Source: Aurantiacibacter arachoides (GTDB lineage Bacteria > Pseudomonadota > Alphaproteobacteria > Sphingomonadales > Sphingomonadaceae). Taken from it: a stretch of DNA of 64,000 nucleotides. Of this stretch, positions 1 to 9,356 are shown one piece after another. Under the pieces are notes generated by a model. The model was given only the letters and a program-made list of their open reading frames with translations, made no database searches and was not told the DNA's origin. The stretch spans positions 1,116,001 to 1,180,000 of the forward strand of contig NZ_WTYH01000001.1 of NCBI RefSeq assembly GCF_009827335.1. The letters run 5' to 3'. Position 1 is the stretch's first letter; each line of letters begins with the position of its first letter. The translations under genes and the position numbers were made by a program.

Positions 1-115
1 AGCATCCGGGGAAAGCTGTCGCAACCTTGTTGCGCGAGCGCGCATATTTCCCTTTGGACGATGTCAAGGATGATGCAGGCTTCGCGCGCTGCATCGGGGA
101 GGGAGCGGAACGCGC

Positions 116-985
116 GTGGCATATCGCATCCAGTTGGGATTGCTCTTTGCGTTTCCGGTGCTGCTGGTCGTGCTGGTCTATGCGCTGGGCAGGACGATCC
201 CGGTGCCGGTGCTGGGGCGCGACTATGTCATTACCATGCCGTTGCCCGATCCTGACGCGGGCATAGGTCTGCCGCAGATCGCCGGCCCGACAGATCCCAC
301 GCGCCCGCTTGTCGTGATCGACGCCGGCCACGGCGGCCCCGATCCGGGCGCCGTAGGGGAAAGCCTGCGAGAAAAATCGCTGGTCCTCGGCCTTGCCCGG
401 GCCCTGCGTGACAGGCTGGTGGCGGAAGGCGGCATCCGCGTCGCCATGACGCGCGAGGATGACCGGCTGATCGTGCTGGGAGAACGCGCCGAGATTGCCC
501 GTGCGCTGGGTGCCGACCTGTTCATCTCGATACACGCCGATTCGGCGGGCGAGCGGGAAGGCGTGGGGGGCGCGAGCATCTATACCCTCTCCGAAACCGC
601 CAGCTCCGAGGCCGCCGCGCGCTTTGCCGAGCGCGAGAACGAGGCCGACGTGATCAACGGCGTGGACCTTTCCGGCAACGACCGCGCAGTGAACGATATC
701 CTGGTGGAACTGTCGCAGCGGCGCACGTCGGAACGGTCGATCGAATTCGCCTCGCTGATCGCGCGCGAGGGGGAGGGCACCTTGCGGTTCCACCCGCAGG
801 CGCGCCGCTCTGCCGCGCTGGCCGTGCTGCGCGCGCCGGATGTTCCGGCGGTGCTGTACGAAGCCGGCTTCGTCTCCAATCCGAGCGAGGCAGAAGCACT
901 CGCCTCGCCCGAGGGTCAGGAGCGGTTCGCGCAGGTGCTGGCACGGGCCATCCGCATCTTTTTCGCCCGCCAGTCCGACGGCTAG
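116..985 (+). CDS. N-acetylmuramoyl-L-alanine amidase (Amidase_3 family)
   Basis: Periplasmic zinc amidase that cuts the amide bond between MurNAc and the stem peptide, normally to separate daughter cells. The 289-residue product begins with a signal anchor (about residues 7-27), then a linker, then the catalytic domain. The expected zinc and catalytic residues are visible: His72 in DAGHGG, Glu86 in EKS, His140 in SIHADS and Glu249 in YEAGF. The start is GTG; a purine-rich GGGAGGGAGCGGA tract precedes it. There is no AMIN domain, so it is a short AmiC-like enzyme. It is followed 87 bp later by penicillin-binding protein 1A, a common alphaproteobacterial pairing of wall-hydrolysing and wall-building enzymes. 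The first 115 bases of the window hold nothing I can assign. Confidence 0.9.
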   Translation: MAYRIQLGLLFAFPVLLVVLVYALGRTIPVPVLGRDYVITMPLPDPDAGIGLPQIAGPTDPTRPLVVIDAGHGGPDPGAVGESLREKSLVLGLARALRDRLVAEGGIRVAMTREDDRLIVLGERAEIARALGADLFISIHADSAGEREGVGGASIYTLSETASSEAAARFAERENEADVINGVDLSGNDRAVNDILVELSQRRTSERSIEFASLIAREGEGTLRFHPQARRSAALAVLRAPDVPAVLYEAGFVSNPSEAEALASPEGQERFAQVLARAIRIFFARQSDG

Positions 986-1072
986 ATAGAGCGGCGCTGG
1001 CGTTGCCGAATGCGACGGGGCGCGCGCATTCAGTGTGGCGCCATGCTTTTTCATCATGCTAGGGCGCCAAGC

Positions 1073-3619
1073 ATGACCGAAGCCTACATCGAGGACAGCG
1101 AAAGCGGCATCGCCCGCATAACCCGCCGCATCCGGCGCGGGGGAGAAGGCGCGTGGGCGCGCGTGCGGGATACGTGGCAGGCGAACGCAAGGTTCCGCCG
1201 CGCCGCCTGGGTCCTGGGCGGCGGGCTGCTGCTTGCGGTGATCGGCTTCTTCTGGCTCACCAAGGATCTGCCCGACGCGGAGACGCTGCTGGAGTACGAA
1301 CCCAACCTGCCCAGCGTGGTGCGCGGCATCGATGGCGACATCGTCCATCGGTTCGAGCGTGAACGGCGGGTGGAACTGCAATTCCAGGATTTTCCCACGC
1401 AACTGATCAACGCCTACACCAGCGCCGAGGACGAGACGTTCTGGACCCATGGCGGGATAGACATTGGTGGTTTCACCGGCGCGGTAATCGATTACGTCTC
1501 GAAGCTGGGATCGGGCGAGCGCGCCGTCGGCGGATCGACGATCACCCAGCAGGTGGCCAAGAACATCCTCGTTGGCAACGAATACTCGGTCACCCGCAAG
1601 CTGCGCGAAATGGTGCTGGCGACCCGCATCGAAGGCGTGCTCGACAAGCGCGAGATCATCACGCTCTACCTCAACGAGATCCCTCTGGGCCGTCGCAGCT
1701 TCGGCGTGCAGGCCGCGTCGCGTGCCTATTTCGACAAGGACGTGGACGATCTCGAACTGCAGGAAATGGCCTTTCTCGCCATCCTCCCGCGTGCTCCCGA
1801 GGTCTACGGCCGCAGCGCCTATGCCGCCACCGCCGTCGAACGGCGTGACCGCGTCCTCGATTCGATGGAGGAAAACGGCCACATCACTGCGGCCCAGCGC
1901 GATGCCGCCAAGGCTAAGCCGCTCGGCATCTTCCAGGGGCAGCGAGAGGACCGCTCGGCGGATGCGGGATATTTCTTCGAGGAGGTGCGCCGCCAGCTCA
2001 TCGCCCGCTACGGCGAAGAGGCCGAGGACGGTCGCAACAGTGTCTATGCGGGCGGTCTGTGGGTGCGCACCTCGCTCGACACGGAACTGCAGGATGCGGC
2101 GCAGAACAGCCTGCGTGCGGCGCTGCTGCGCTATCACGGCAATCGGGGGTGGACGGGGCCGCTGGCCACGCTGAACCCGGACAACGGCGACCTCGCCCAG
2201 CAGCTCGCCAGTTCCTACCTCGGCGTCGATTACGACGATTGGCGGGTGGCTGTTGTCACCGGCAAGAACGGCGGCGGGGCGGACATCGCCTTTGCCAATG
2301 CCGATGTCGGCCGGATCAGCAGCGCACCCGACGCGCTGGTCGCGGGCAATGTGATCGCTGTTTCCCCCAGCGGCAACGGCTGGCGCCTGGAAGCCTTGCC
2401 CGAGGTCTCCGGCGGCTTCCTGGCCATGCAGCCGCTCACCGGCCGGGTGATGGCGATGCAGGGCGGGTTCGATTCGCGCATCGGTGATTTCAACCGGGCC
2501 ACGCAGGCCGAGCGGCAACCGGGTTCGACGATCAAACCCTTCGTCTACGCCGCCGGCCTCGACACCGGGATGACGCCGGCCACGATCGTGCCGGACCGGC
2601 AGTATTGTTACTACCAGGGCGCCAATCTGGGCCAGCACTGCTTCACCAACTTCGGCGGCGAACGCGGCGGCGGGGAATACCCGATGCGCTACGGGCTCGA
2701 ACAGTCGAAGAATCTGATGACCATGCATATCGCCATGGACGCCGGGATGGAGAACGTGATCGAGACTTTCGAGCGCGCGGGCATCGTCGACGAAGGCGCG
2801 TATGAGCCCTATCCGTCGTTCGCGCTGGGCGCCGGTGACACGACGGTAGAGCGCATGGTCGCCGCCTATTCGATGCTGGTGAACCACGGCAGGCTCAACC
2901 GTCCGTCACTGATCGACTTCATCCAGGACCGCGACGGCAAGGTCATCTGGCGCGCTGACGAGCGCGAATGCACGGGCTGCAACATGGACGAGTGGGACGG
3001 CGGCGCCATGCCCCGCTTCGGCCCGACCGGCCGCCAGCAGATGGATCCGCGCACCGCGTTCCAGGTCGTCCACATGTTGGAAGGCGTGGTCCAGCGCGGC
3101 ACCGCCACGCGCCTGCGCGATCTCGACATTCCGCTGTTCGGCAAGACCGGCACCACCAACGGCCCGACCAACGCCTGGTTCGTGGGCGGTTCGCCCGATA
3201 TCGTGGCCGGCACCTATATCGGTTTCGATCAACCGCGTAATCTTGGCGGATACGTTCAGGGCGGCAATACCGCGGCGCCGATCTTCAAGCAGTTCGTCGA
3301 GGAAACGCCCGACCACTGGAGCGGACGGCCCTTCGTGGCCCCCGCCGGCGTGCGCATGGTGCGGATCGATCGGCGCAGCGGCCGCCGCGTGTTCGATGGC
3401 TGGCCCGCCGGCGCCCCGACGGATGCGATCATCTGGGAAGCGTTCAAGCCCGATACCGAACCACGCCGGGCGCAGCGGCAGGACGATATCGACGCGCTGC
3501 GCAACCAGATCCTCGCAGGACTGCGCCGCATCAGCCGGAGCGGCGCTGCCCCGCGGCGCCAGACCACCACCAGCGCCTCGGAGGAAAGTTTCCCCGAGGA
3601 ACAGGGCGGCATCTACTGA
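1073..3619 (+). CDS. mrcA: Penicillin-binding protein 1A (bifunctional transglycosylase/transpeptidase)
   Basis: Class A PBP that polymerises lipid II and cross-links peptidoglycan at the outer face of the inner membrane. With the start at 1073 it has 848 residues: a basic cytoplasmic tail, one membrane segment (about 44-64), a GT51 domain ([10 protein letters not shown] region with catalytic Glu), an OB-like insertion and a transpeptidase domain with the SxxK nucleophile at Ser485-Lys488 (GSTIKPF) and KTGT at about Lys691. In-frame ATG codons at 1010 and 1043 are possible. I prefer 1073 because the family starts near the MTEAYIED segment and because a TAGGGC -10-like box (1060-1065) lies immediately upstream, which would leave the earlier codons untranscribed from that promoter. 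Confidence 0.93.
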   Translation: MTEAYIEDSESGIARITRRIRRGGEGAWARVRDTWQANARFRRAAWVLGGGLLLAVIGFFWLTKDLPDAETLLEYEPNLPSVVRGIDGDIVHRFERERRVELQFQDFPTQLINAYTSAEDETFWTHGGIDIGGFTGAVIDYVSKLGSGERAVGGSTITQQVAKNILVGNEYSVTRKLREMVLATRIEGVLDKREIITLYLNEIPLGRRSFGVQAASRAYFDKDVDDLELQEMAFLAILPRAPEVYGRSAYAATAVERRDRVLDSMEENGHITAAQRDAAKAKPLGIFQGQREDRSADAGYFFEEVRRQLIARYGEEAEDGRNSVYAGGLWVRTSLDTELQDAAQNSLRAALLRYHGNRGWTGPLATLNPDNGDLAQQLASSYLGVDYDDWRVAVVTGKNGGGADIAFANADVGRISSAPDALVAGNVIAVSPSGNGWRLEALPEVSGGFLAMQPLTGRVMAMQGGFDSRIGDFNRATQAERQPGSTIKPFVYAAGLDTGMTPATIVPDRQYCYYQGANLGQHCFTNFGGERGGGEYPMRYGLEQSKNLMTMHIAMDAGMENVIETFERAGIVDEGAYEPYPSFALGAGDTTVERMVAAYSMLVNHGRLNRPSLIDFIQDRDGKVIWRADERECTGCNMDEWDGGAMPRFGPTGRQQMDPRTAFQVVHMLEGVVQRGTATRLRDLDIPLFGKTGTTNGPTNAWFVGGSPDIVAGTYIGFDQPRNLGGYVQGGNTAAPIFKQFVEETPDHWSGRPFVAPAGVRMVRIDRRSGRRVFDGWPAGAPTDAIIWEAFKPDTEPRRAQRQDDIDALRNQILAGLRRISRSGAAPRRQTTTSASEESFPEEQGGIY

Positions 3620-3628
3620 TCCCACGCC

Positions 3629-3657
3629 TTTCGCCGCGCCTGCACTTGCGCTAGGCG
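3629..3657 (+). promoter_or_regulatory. Possible prfB promoter
   Basis: TTTCGC at 3629-3634, 17-bp spacer, TAGGCG at 3652-3657. It fits the TTGNNN-N17-TAGNNN pattern seen elsewhere in the window only partly (the -35 is poor). Start of transcription would be near 3664, giving a 23-nt leader that carries the ACGGAGAA ribosome-binding site. Confidence 0.3.
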
Positions 3658-3686
3658 CGCCGCTTCAATCTTACGGAGAACATTCC

Positions 3687-4814
3687 ATGCGTGCCGAGGG
3701 GCAGGCTCATATCGACCGGATCGAGGCGGCGCTGGCGCTGGTGAAGAAGTCGCTCGACTGGGATCGTGCCCTGCGCCGGCTCGACGAGCTGGAAGCGCGC
3801 GTGCAGGATCCCAACCTGTGGAACGATCCCAAGCAGGCGCAGGCGATCAGCCGCGAGCACAAGCAGCTCAAGGACGCCGTGGAGACGGTGCGTGAAATCA
3901 CCACGGAGATGACCGACGCGGTTGAGTTCGTGGAGATGGGCGAGGCCGAGGGTGATGACGAGGTTATCGCCGACGGGCTCGCCAGCCTCAGCGGGCTCGC
4001 TGCCCGCGCCGATCGCGACAAGGTCAAGGCGCTCCTATCGGGCGAGGCGGATGGCCATGACACCTATCTCCAGATCAATTCCGGCGCCGGCGGGACCGAG
4101 AGCCAGGACTGGGCCGAGATGCTCATGCGCATGTACGCGCGGTGGGCGGAGCGGCGCGGCTTCAAGGTGGAGACGGTGGAATATGCCGCGGGCGAACAGG
4201 CCGGCATCAAGAGCGCCACGCTGCTGATCAAGGGCGACAACGCCTACGGCTATTCCAAGACCGAGAGCGGCGTCCACCGCCTCGTCCGCATTAGCCCCTA
4301 CGACAGCTCCGCGCGCCGCCACACCAGCTTTTCCAGCGTCTGGGTCTACCCGGTGATCGATGACGACATCGACATCGAGATTAATCCCGCGGACTTGAAG
4401 GTGGACACCTATCGTGCGTCGGGCGCGGGCGGCCAGCACATCAATACCACCGACAGCGCCGTGCGCATCACCCACCAGCCGACCGGCATCGTCGTCGCCA
4501 GCCAGGCCGATCGCAGCCAGCACAAGAACCGCGCCACGGCCATGAACATGCTGAAGGCTCGCCTGTTCGAACGCGAGATGCAGATGCGCGAAGCGGTGGC
4601 GGCGGGCGAATATGCCGAGAAGACGGAGATTGGATGGGGCCACCAGATCCGGAGCTACGTGCTCCAGCCCTACCAGATGGTGAAGGACCTGCGCACCGGC
4701 GTCACCAGCCCCACGCCCGACGACGTGCTGGACGGCGCTATCGACGATTTCATCGCCGCCGCGCTGGCCCAGCGCGTGACAGGCGAAAGCGTGGACGTGG
4801 AGGACGTGGACTAG
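3687..4814 (+). CDS. prfB: Peptide chain release factor 2
   Basis: Recognises UGA and UAA stop codons and triggers peptide release on the ribosome. The product has 375 residues, with the GGQ peptidyl-transferase motif at about residue 248. The tripeptide that reads the stop codon is Ser203-Pro204-Tyr205 rather than Ser-Pro-Phe. The reading frame is continuous, so the autoregulatory +1 frameshift known from E. coli prfB is absent. The frame stays open for about 440 bp further upstream, but that part overlaps mrcA in another frame. The ATG at 3687 has a good ribosome-binding site (ACGGAGAA) and begins the conserved [13 protein letters not shown] segment. Confidence 0.96.
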   Translation: MRAEGQAHIDRIEAALALVKKSLDWDRALRRLDELEARVQDPNLWNDPKQAQAISREHKQLKDAVETVREITTEMTDAVEFVEMGEAEGDDEVIADGLASLSGLAARADRDKVKALLSGEADGHDTYLQINSGAGGTESQDWAEMLMRMYARWAERRGFKVETVEYAAGEQAGIKSATLLIKGDNAYGYSKTESGVHRLVRISPYDSSARRHTSFSSVWVYPVIDDDIDIEINPADLKVDTYRASGAGGQHINTTDSAVRITHQPTGIVVASQADRSQHKNRATAMNMLKARLFEREMQMREAVAAGEYAEKTEIGWGHQIRSYVLQPYQMVKDLRTGVTSPTPDDVLDGAIDDFIAAALAQRVTGESVDVEDVD

Positions 4815-4837
4815 GCTCTGCCCCAGTGCAAGGCGCT

Positions 4838-4866
4838 TTGCCTTCCTCTCACTCACTCGCTAGAGG
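4838..4866 (+). promoter_or_regulatory. Predicted promoter of the lipoprotein methyltransferase gene, leaderless configuration
   Basis: TTGCCT at 4838-4843, exactly 17 bp, TAGAGG at 4861-4866. The start codon ATG is at 4873, six bases after the -10 box, so transcription would begin at or next to the A of the start codon. Confidence 0.5.
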
Positions 4867-4872
4867 CCGGTA

Positions 4873-5691
4873 ATGGCAAGAAGGCTGAGCATCCGCGTTC
4901 TGGCATGCATCGCGCTGTGCGCCGGCGTGGCTGCGTGCGATGCGGCGGACGACAGCCGCCTGCCCACGGCCCGCGACTTTCCGCGCCCCTACCGCCCCGT
5001 GTCCGAACTTGCCGGCAATTCCTTCTCTACCGAGGAACAGCGGGATAACCGGCGCGAGGCCGAGACGGTGATGGACCAGGCCTCCATCACCGAAGGCATG
5101 ACCGTGGCCGATATCGGCGCGGGCGAGGGGTATTATACAGTGCGCCTGGCAGACCGGGTGGGTGACGATGGCCGGGTGCTGGCACAGGATATCGATCCCG
5201 CCGTGCTCCGCCGCCTCGGCAGCCGGGTCGAGCGGGAGCGGCACGACAATGTTTCCATCATAACCGGTGACATCGACCATCCCCGCCTGCCGCCCAATTC
5301 GTTCGATCGCATCTTCATGGTCCATATGTATCACGAGGTGACGGAGCCCTACGCCTTCCTGTGGAACATGCGCCCGGCGCTGCGCGAAGGCGGGCAGGTG
5401 ATTGTGGTCGACGTTGACCGGCCGGCGGATCAGCACGGGATCGATCCGCAGCTATTGTTTTGCGAATTCGAACGGGTCGGCTATCGCCTCGTTGAATTCG
5501 TGCGAAAGCCCCAGATCGCAGGTTACTACGCGCAGTTCGAGGTTGCTGGAGAGCGGCCCGAGCCGCGCGATATCGAACCCTGCATGCAACCGGGCAATGA
5601 TGACACCGCGCTTACACTGGCGGATCCGGCTACCGGGTCCGCGCAGCCCACAGGCGCAGCAAGGGAAGATGATGGCATTCAAGGGACTTAG
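4873..5691 (+). CDS. Class I SAM-dependent methyltransferase with lipoprotein signal peptide
   Basis: 272-residue protein with a basic N-terminus, hydrophobic core and lipobox (GVAAC, Cys about residue 22), so it should be exported and lipid-anchored. The mature part carries a Rossmann-type methyltransferase fold: motif I is VADIGAGEGYY, followed by an acidic loop (AQDIDP) and a motif IV-like FMVHMYHE. The substrate is not evident. Location is the odd point, because S-adenosylmethionine is a cytoplasmic cofactor. Such exported methyltransferase-like proteins are, as far as I recall, known from other Proteobacteria, but their function is unclear. The last 20 bases overlap the next gene. Confidence 0.8.
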   Translation: MARRLSIRVLACIALCAGVAACDAADDSRLPTARDFPRPYRPVSELAGNSFSTEEQRDNRREAETVMDQASITEGMTVADIGAGEGYYTVRLADRVGDDGRVLAQDIDPAVLRRLGSRVERERHDNVSIITGDIDHPRLPPNSFDRIFMVHMYHEVTEPYAFLWNMRPALREGGQVIVVDVDRPADQHGIDPQLLFCEFERVGYRLVEFVRKPQIAGYYAQFEVAGERPEPRDIEPCMQPGNDDTALTLADPATGSAQPTGAAREDDGIQGT

Positions 5692-7078
5692 CCCCGTCAC
5701 GTACGGCGGCCGCGAGGTATGGCCGCTGGTCGAAGGGGGCAAGGGTGTCTCCGCAACCAACGGGATCAGCTCGGGCGCCTGGGCGGCAGCCGGCGGCATC
5801 GGCACGGTCAGCGCGGTCAACGCCGACAGCTACGATGTCGACGGAAACCCCATTCCGCAGGTCTATCCGCAGGCGACCCGGACAGAGCGGTTCGAACAGC
5901 TGGTGCGCTACGCCATCGACGGGGCCACCACGCAGGTGAAGATCGCGCACGAGATCGCCGGCGGGCGCGGGGCGATCAACATCAACGTCTTGTGGGAAAT
6001 GGGCGGCGCGCAGCGCGTGCTGGAAGGGGTGCTGGAAAACTGCCCCGGCCTGATTACCGGCGTCACCTGCGGCGCTGGCATGCCTTACAAGCTGGCCGAG
6101 ATCGCAGCGCGCTTCAACGTGCAATACCTGCCGATCATCAGCTCGGCCCGCGCCTTTCGCGCGCTGTGGAAGCGCAGCTATTCGAAGGTGCCGGACCTCA
6201 TGGCGGCGGTCGTCTACGAGGATCCGTGGCTGGCGGGCGGCCACAACGGCCTTTCCAACGCCGAGGATCCGCGCCAGCCGCAGGACCCCTATCCGCGCGT
6301 TGCCGACCTGCGCGCGACCATGCGTGCCGAGGGCGTGTCGGAGGACACCGCCATCGTCATGGCGGGCGGCGTCTGGTTCCTGCGCGAATGGGAGAACTGG
6401 ATCGACAATCCCGAGCTTGGCAAGGTGATGTTCCAGTTCGGCACCCGCCCGTTGCTGACCGATGAAAGCCCGATCCCGCAGGTGTGGAAGGAAATGCTGC
6501 GCACCGTGGAGCCGGGCGATGTGCTGCTGCACAAGTTCAGCCCCACCGGGTTCTACTCCTCCGCGGTCAAGACGCCGTTCCTGTACGACCTGATGCATCG
6601 CAGCGAGCGGCAGATCCCGATCTTCAAGCGTGACCAGGAAGAGGGGACCATTCCGCTCGCCGATCATGGCAAGGCCAAGTATTTCTTCGTCCACCCCGGC
6701 GACCAGCGCAAGGCCCTCGCCTGGATACACGAAGGCTTCACCGAGGCGCTGAAAACACCGGACGACACGGTGGTTTTCGTCACACCCGAAAGCGCCGACC
6801 AGATCCGGGCGGACCAGCAGGGGTGCATGGGCTGCCTGTCACATTGCGCGTTTTCCAGCTGGAAAGACCATGACGACCACACGACCGGGCGCCTGGCCGA
6901 TCCCCGCAGCTTCTGCATCCAGAAGACCTTGCAGGATATCGCCCACGGCGGCGATCCTGACGAGAACCTGGCCTTTGCCGGCCACGCTGCCTACCGGTTC
7001 AAGCAGGACCCGTTCTATTCCAACAACTATACCCCCACGGTGAAGCAACTGGTCGATCGCATCCTGACGGGTGATTAG
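5672..7078 (+). CDS. Nitronate monooxygenase / 2-nitropropane dioxygenase-like flavin oxidoreductase with C-terminal Cys cluster
   Basis: 468-residue FMN-dependent TIM-barrel protein of the NMO family. Signs are the N-terminal substrate/flavin loop (GGKGVSATNGISSGAWAAAG), the GVTCGAGMP segment and the IVMAGGVW phosphate-binding turn. The C-terminal part has Cys385-x2-Cys388-x3-Cys392 and a further Cys415. That spacing recalls the [4Fe-4S] motif of 2,4-dienoyl-CoA reductase-type flavoenzymes, although it is not part of canonical NMO. Two adjacent ATGs (5669, 5672) are possible; 5672 is better spaced from the AGGGA at 5662-5666. The frame is open for about 270 bp upstream, but that part overlaps the methyltransferase gene. 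Substrate unknown. Confidence 0.78.
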   Translation: MAFKGLSPVTYGGREVWPLVEGGKGVSATNGISSGAWAAAGGIGTVSAVNADSYDVDGNPIPQVYPQATRTERFEQLVRYAIDGATTQVKIAHEIAGGRGAININVLWEMGGAQRVLEGVLENCPGLITGVTCGAGMPYKLAEIAARFNVQYLPIISSARAFRALWKRSYSKVPDLMAAVVYEDPWLAGGHNGLSNAEDPRQPQDPYPRVADLRATMRAEGVSEDTAIVMAGGVWFLREWENWIDNPELGKVMFQFGTRPLLTDESPIPQVWKEMLRTVEPGDVLLHKFSPTGFYSSAVKTPFLYDLMHRSERQIPIFKRDQEEGTIPLADHGKAKYFFVHPGDQRKALAWIHEGFTEALKTPDDTVVFVTPESADQIRADQQGCMGCLSHCAFSSWKDHDDHTTGRLADPRSFCIQKTLQDIAHGGDPDENLAFAGHAAYRFKQDPFYSNNYTPTVKQLVDRILTGD

Positions 7079-7147
7079 GTCAGGGTGGATGATCGGCTTT
7101 CATCGCATGACGAACACCGCGGCCTGGCCAAAGGGAGCGCGAAGTCG

Positions 7148-7843
7148 ATGGATGCCGCCGCGCCCCCAATGCGTCGTTACCTGCGCGAGACCCTGTCGCT
7201 GCCACGGGTGCTGCTCAATCCGCTGCGGCGGGCGAGAACCGGTCCTGACATAGGTCACGGCAGGCCGGCGCTGGTCATCCCCGGCCTGACGACGGGCGAC
7301 ATTTCCACGACCCTGCTCCGCCGCACCCTGAAGGCCCGCGGGTTCGTGCCGGAAGGGTGGGGGCTGGGGATCAACACCGGTGCAGACCCGGCCAGGCTGA
7401 AACGACTGGAAGCCCTCATCGCCGCGCTCCATCGTCAGCATGGCAAGCCGGTGCTGCTGATTGGCTGGAGCCTTGGCGGCCTCTACGCCCGCGTCCTGGC
7501 GCACCGCATTCCGCAACACCTGGCGATGGTCGTCACGGTCGCCAGCCCGTTCGCCGGGGATCGCCGCGCCAACAACGCCTGGAAGGTCTACGAGGCGTTG
7601 AACGATCACTCGGTCTACGACGCGCCGTTCGGGGAAGACATCGAGGTCAAGCCCCCGGTGCCGACCATCGCGGTCTGGTCGGCCGTGGATGGTATCGTGG
7701 CGCCCGAATGCTGTTGCGGCGAGGATCACATGAGCGATCATCGCCTGCGCATCGACGCGCCGCATTTCGCCATCGGCACATCGCGCCGCGCAATCGAGCG
7801 GATCGTCGCCAAGATTGCCGAGGTCGAGGCGCTGGCGAACTAG
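7148..7843 (+). CDS. Alpha/beta hydrolase, lipase/esterase-like
   Basis: 231-residue cytoplasmic alpha/beta hydrolase with nucleophile elbow GWSLGG (Ser is the nucleophile), preceded by the oxyanion strand ALVIPGL and followed by an acidic loop (SAVDGIV) and a C-terminal His (DAPHFAIG). A run of three cysteines (ECCCGEDH) sits in the loop after the catalytic acid. There is no signal peptide. A GTG at 7085 in the same frame would add 21 residues; the ATG at 7148 is preceded by AAAGGGAG and starts closer to the conserved region. The substrate cannot be read from the sequence. It ends 77 bp before the convergent amtB gene; no terminator is visible between them. Confidence 0.75.
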   Translation: MDAAAPPMRRYLRETLSLPRVLLNPLRRARTGPDIGHGRPALVIPGLTTGDISTTLLRRTLKARGFVPEGWGLGINTGADPARLKRLEALIAALHRQHGKPVLLIGWSLGGLYARVLAHRIPQHLAMVVTVASPFAGDRRANNAWKVYEALNDHSVYDAPFGEDIEVKPPVPTIAVWSAVDGIVAPECCCGEDHMSDHRLRIDAPHFAIGTSRRAIERIVAKIAEVEALAN

Positions 7844-7919
7844 GGGGACGCGCCGAAGGGCGGTGTCGGGTTGCAAGCGATCACGTCACGATGCTGACCG
7901 CGCTGCGAGGCGGCCCGCT

Positions 7920-9224
7920 TCAGTCGGGCTGCCAGGCGCGCTCGGAGTGGCTGGCGATGTCGAGACCTTCTAGCTCGTCTTCCTCGCTAACCCGCATGGG
8001 CATGAACAGGCTGATGGCGACCGCCAGCACCGCAGTCACCACGGCTGCGTAAATTGCCGTAACCGCCACGCCGATGCCCTGCGCCACCAGGGCGCCTGCC
8101 ATGCTCCCTTCGACGTAGCCCACGCCGCCTAGCATCTCGGAAGCGAAGACGGCAAGGAGCAGCGTGCCCAGCATCCCGCCCACGCCGTGGACGGCAAACA
8201 CATCGAGCGAATCGTCAATGCCCCAGCGGTTCTTGATGAGGGTAATCATCCAGAAACTCGTCAGCGCACCTGCGAGCCCCAGCACCAGGGCCGCGCCGGG
8301 CGAAACGAAAACGGCAGCAGGGGTAATGGTCACCAGCCCGGCGACGGCGCCCTTTGCAAAGCCCGCGGTAGTCGGTTTGCCGGACTTCATCTTTTCCACC
8401 AGCAGCCACGCCAGCGCGGCCGAGGCGGCGGCGACATGGGTGTTGATTATGGCAATGGACGCATCGTCGCCCGCCGTCAGCGCGCTGCCGCCGGTAAGGC
8501 CGAACCAGCCCACCCACAGCAGCATCGCGCCCAGCAAGGTCAGTCCCGGCGCGTGCGGGGGAGGTGTAACCGAGGGAAAGCCCTGTCGCTTGCCCAGCAA
8601 CAGGGCAACGACCAGCGCGGAAACGCCCGCCGTGGTGTGCACCACGAGCCCTCCGGCAAAATCGCGCACGCCCAATCCGTCCAGCCATCCGCCGCCCCAG
8701 ATCCAGTGCGCGACGGGGGCATAGACCAGCAGGCTCCAGGCGCCGGTAAAGGCGAGTACCCACCCGAACCGCGCGCGATCGGCCCAGGCGCCCACCATCA
8801 GCGCGGGCGCGAACGCGGCAAGGCTCATCTGGAACAACGCAAAGGTGCTTTCCGGCAAGGTCGTGCCGCCGCGAAAAGCGGTCAGGTCGATCAACATCCA
8901 CTTCTGCCCGCCGCCCAGCCAGCCGCCGGCGCTATCGCCAAAGGCCAGGGTATAGCCGACCACGGTCCACAGTACCGAGGCGAGGGCAGCCACCGCGCCG
9001 ATCTGCAGCAGCACGGACAGGACGTTTTTCGCCCGCACGCGCCCGCCATAAAACAGGCCGAGGCCGGGGAGGGTCATCAGCACGACCAGTGCGCTGCAAA
9101 CAAGCACCCACGCCGCATCGCCGCCGTAGACGGCAGCGTTGACGGTCGCGCCCTGGCTGCCTTGCGCAGAGGCGGCCTGTGGTGCGAATGCCAGCGCGGC
9201 AGCCACGGCAAGCTTGCGAAACAT
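7920..9224 (-). CDS. amtB: Ammonium transporter, Amt family
   Basis: Inner-membrane trimeric ammonium channel. The 434-residue product has a cleavable signal peptide (ending AQAASAQG) and about 11 transmembrane segments. The pore twin histidines are present in VVHTTAG and AVHGVGG, and GLGLFYGG is the usual TM1 signature. The start at 9224 has a strong GGAGGGG ribosome-binding site; the frame extends 27 codons upstream without support. The usual partner gene glnK is not adjacent. The C-terminus (MRVSEEDELEGLDIASHSE) contains the tail that normally contacts GlnK. Confidence 0.95.
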   Translation of the reverse strand: MFRKLAVAAALAFAPQAASAQGSQGATVNAAVYGGDAAWVLVCSALVVLMTLPGLGLFYGGRVRAKNVLSVLLQIGAVAALASVLWTVVGYTLAFGDSAGGWLGGGQKWMLIDLTAFRGGTTLPESTFALFQMSLAAFAPALMVGAWADRARFGWVLAFTGAWSLLVYAPVAHWIWGGGWLDGLGVRDFAGGLVVHTTAGVSALVVALLLGKRQGFPSVTPPPHAPGLTLLGAMLLWVGWFGLTGGSALTAGDDASIAIINTHVAAASAALAWLLVEKMKSGKPTTAGFAKGAVAGLVTITPAAVFVSPGAALVLGLAGALTSFWMITLIKNRWGIDDSLDVFAVHGVGGMLGTLLLAVFASEMLGGVGYVEGSMAGALVAQGIGVAVTAIYAAVVTAVLAVAISLFMPMRVSEEDELEGLDIASHSERAWQPD

Positions 9225-9319
9225 GTGCGATCCCCTCCGCGGCTTTGCCTTCCCGGCGGCATCGCCTGGCGGCGAGTGGTAGGGCAATTTCCCGCGCCGG
9301 GGCAAGGCGCATTGAAAGG

Positions 9320-9349
9320 TTGCAGCGACTCCGCAAGGCCGCCTAGGTC
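9320..9349 (+). promoter_or_regulatory. Predicted promoter of the SH3-like gene, leaderless configuration
   Basis: TTGCAG at 9320-9325, 18-bp spacer, TAGGTC at 9344-9349. The ATG is at 9357, seven bases after the -10 box, so transcription would start on or next to the start codon. No ribosome-binding site is visible. Confidence 0.45.
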
Positions 9350-9356
9350 CGCAGCC

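Noticed and set aside
3687..3800. Programmed frameshift in prfB
   Set aside because: The reading frame is continuous from the ATG at 3687, with no in-frame UGA near codon 26.
8187..9356. Upstream extension of the SH3-like gene to over 500 codons
   Set aside because: The extra part is antisense to amtB and has no protein-like composition; the signal peptide begins at 9357.
9225..9356. Sigma-54 promoter for amtB
   Set aside because: I looked for GG-N10-GC with TGGCAC/TTGC context upstream of the amtB start and found no convincing match.
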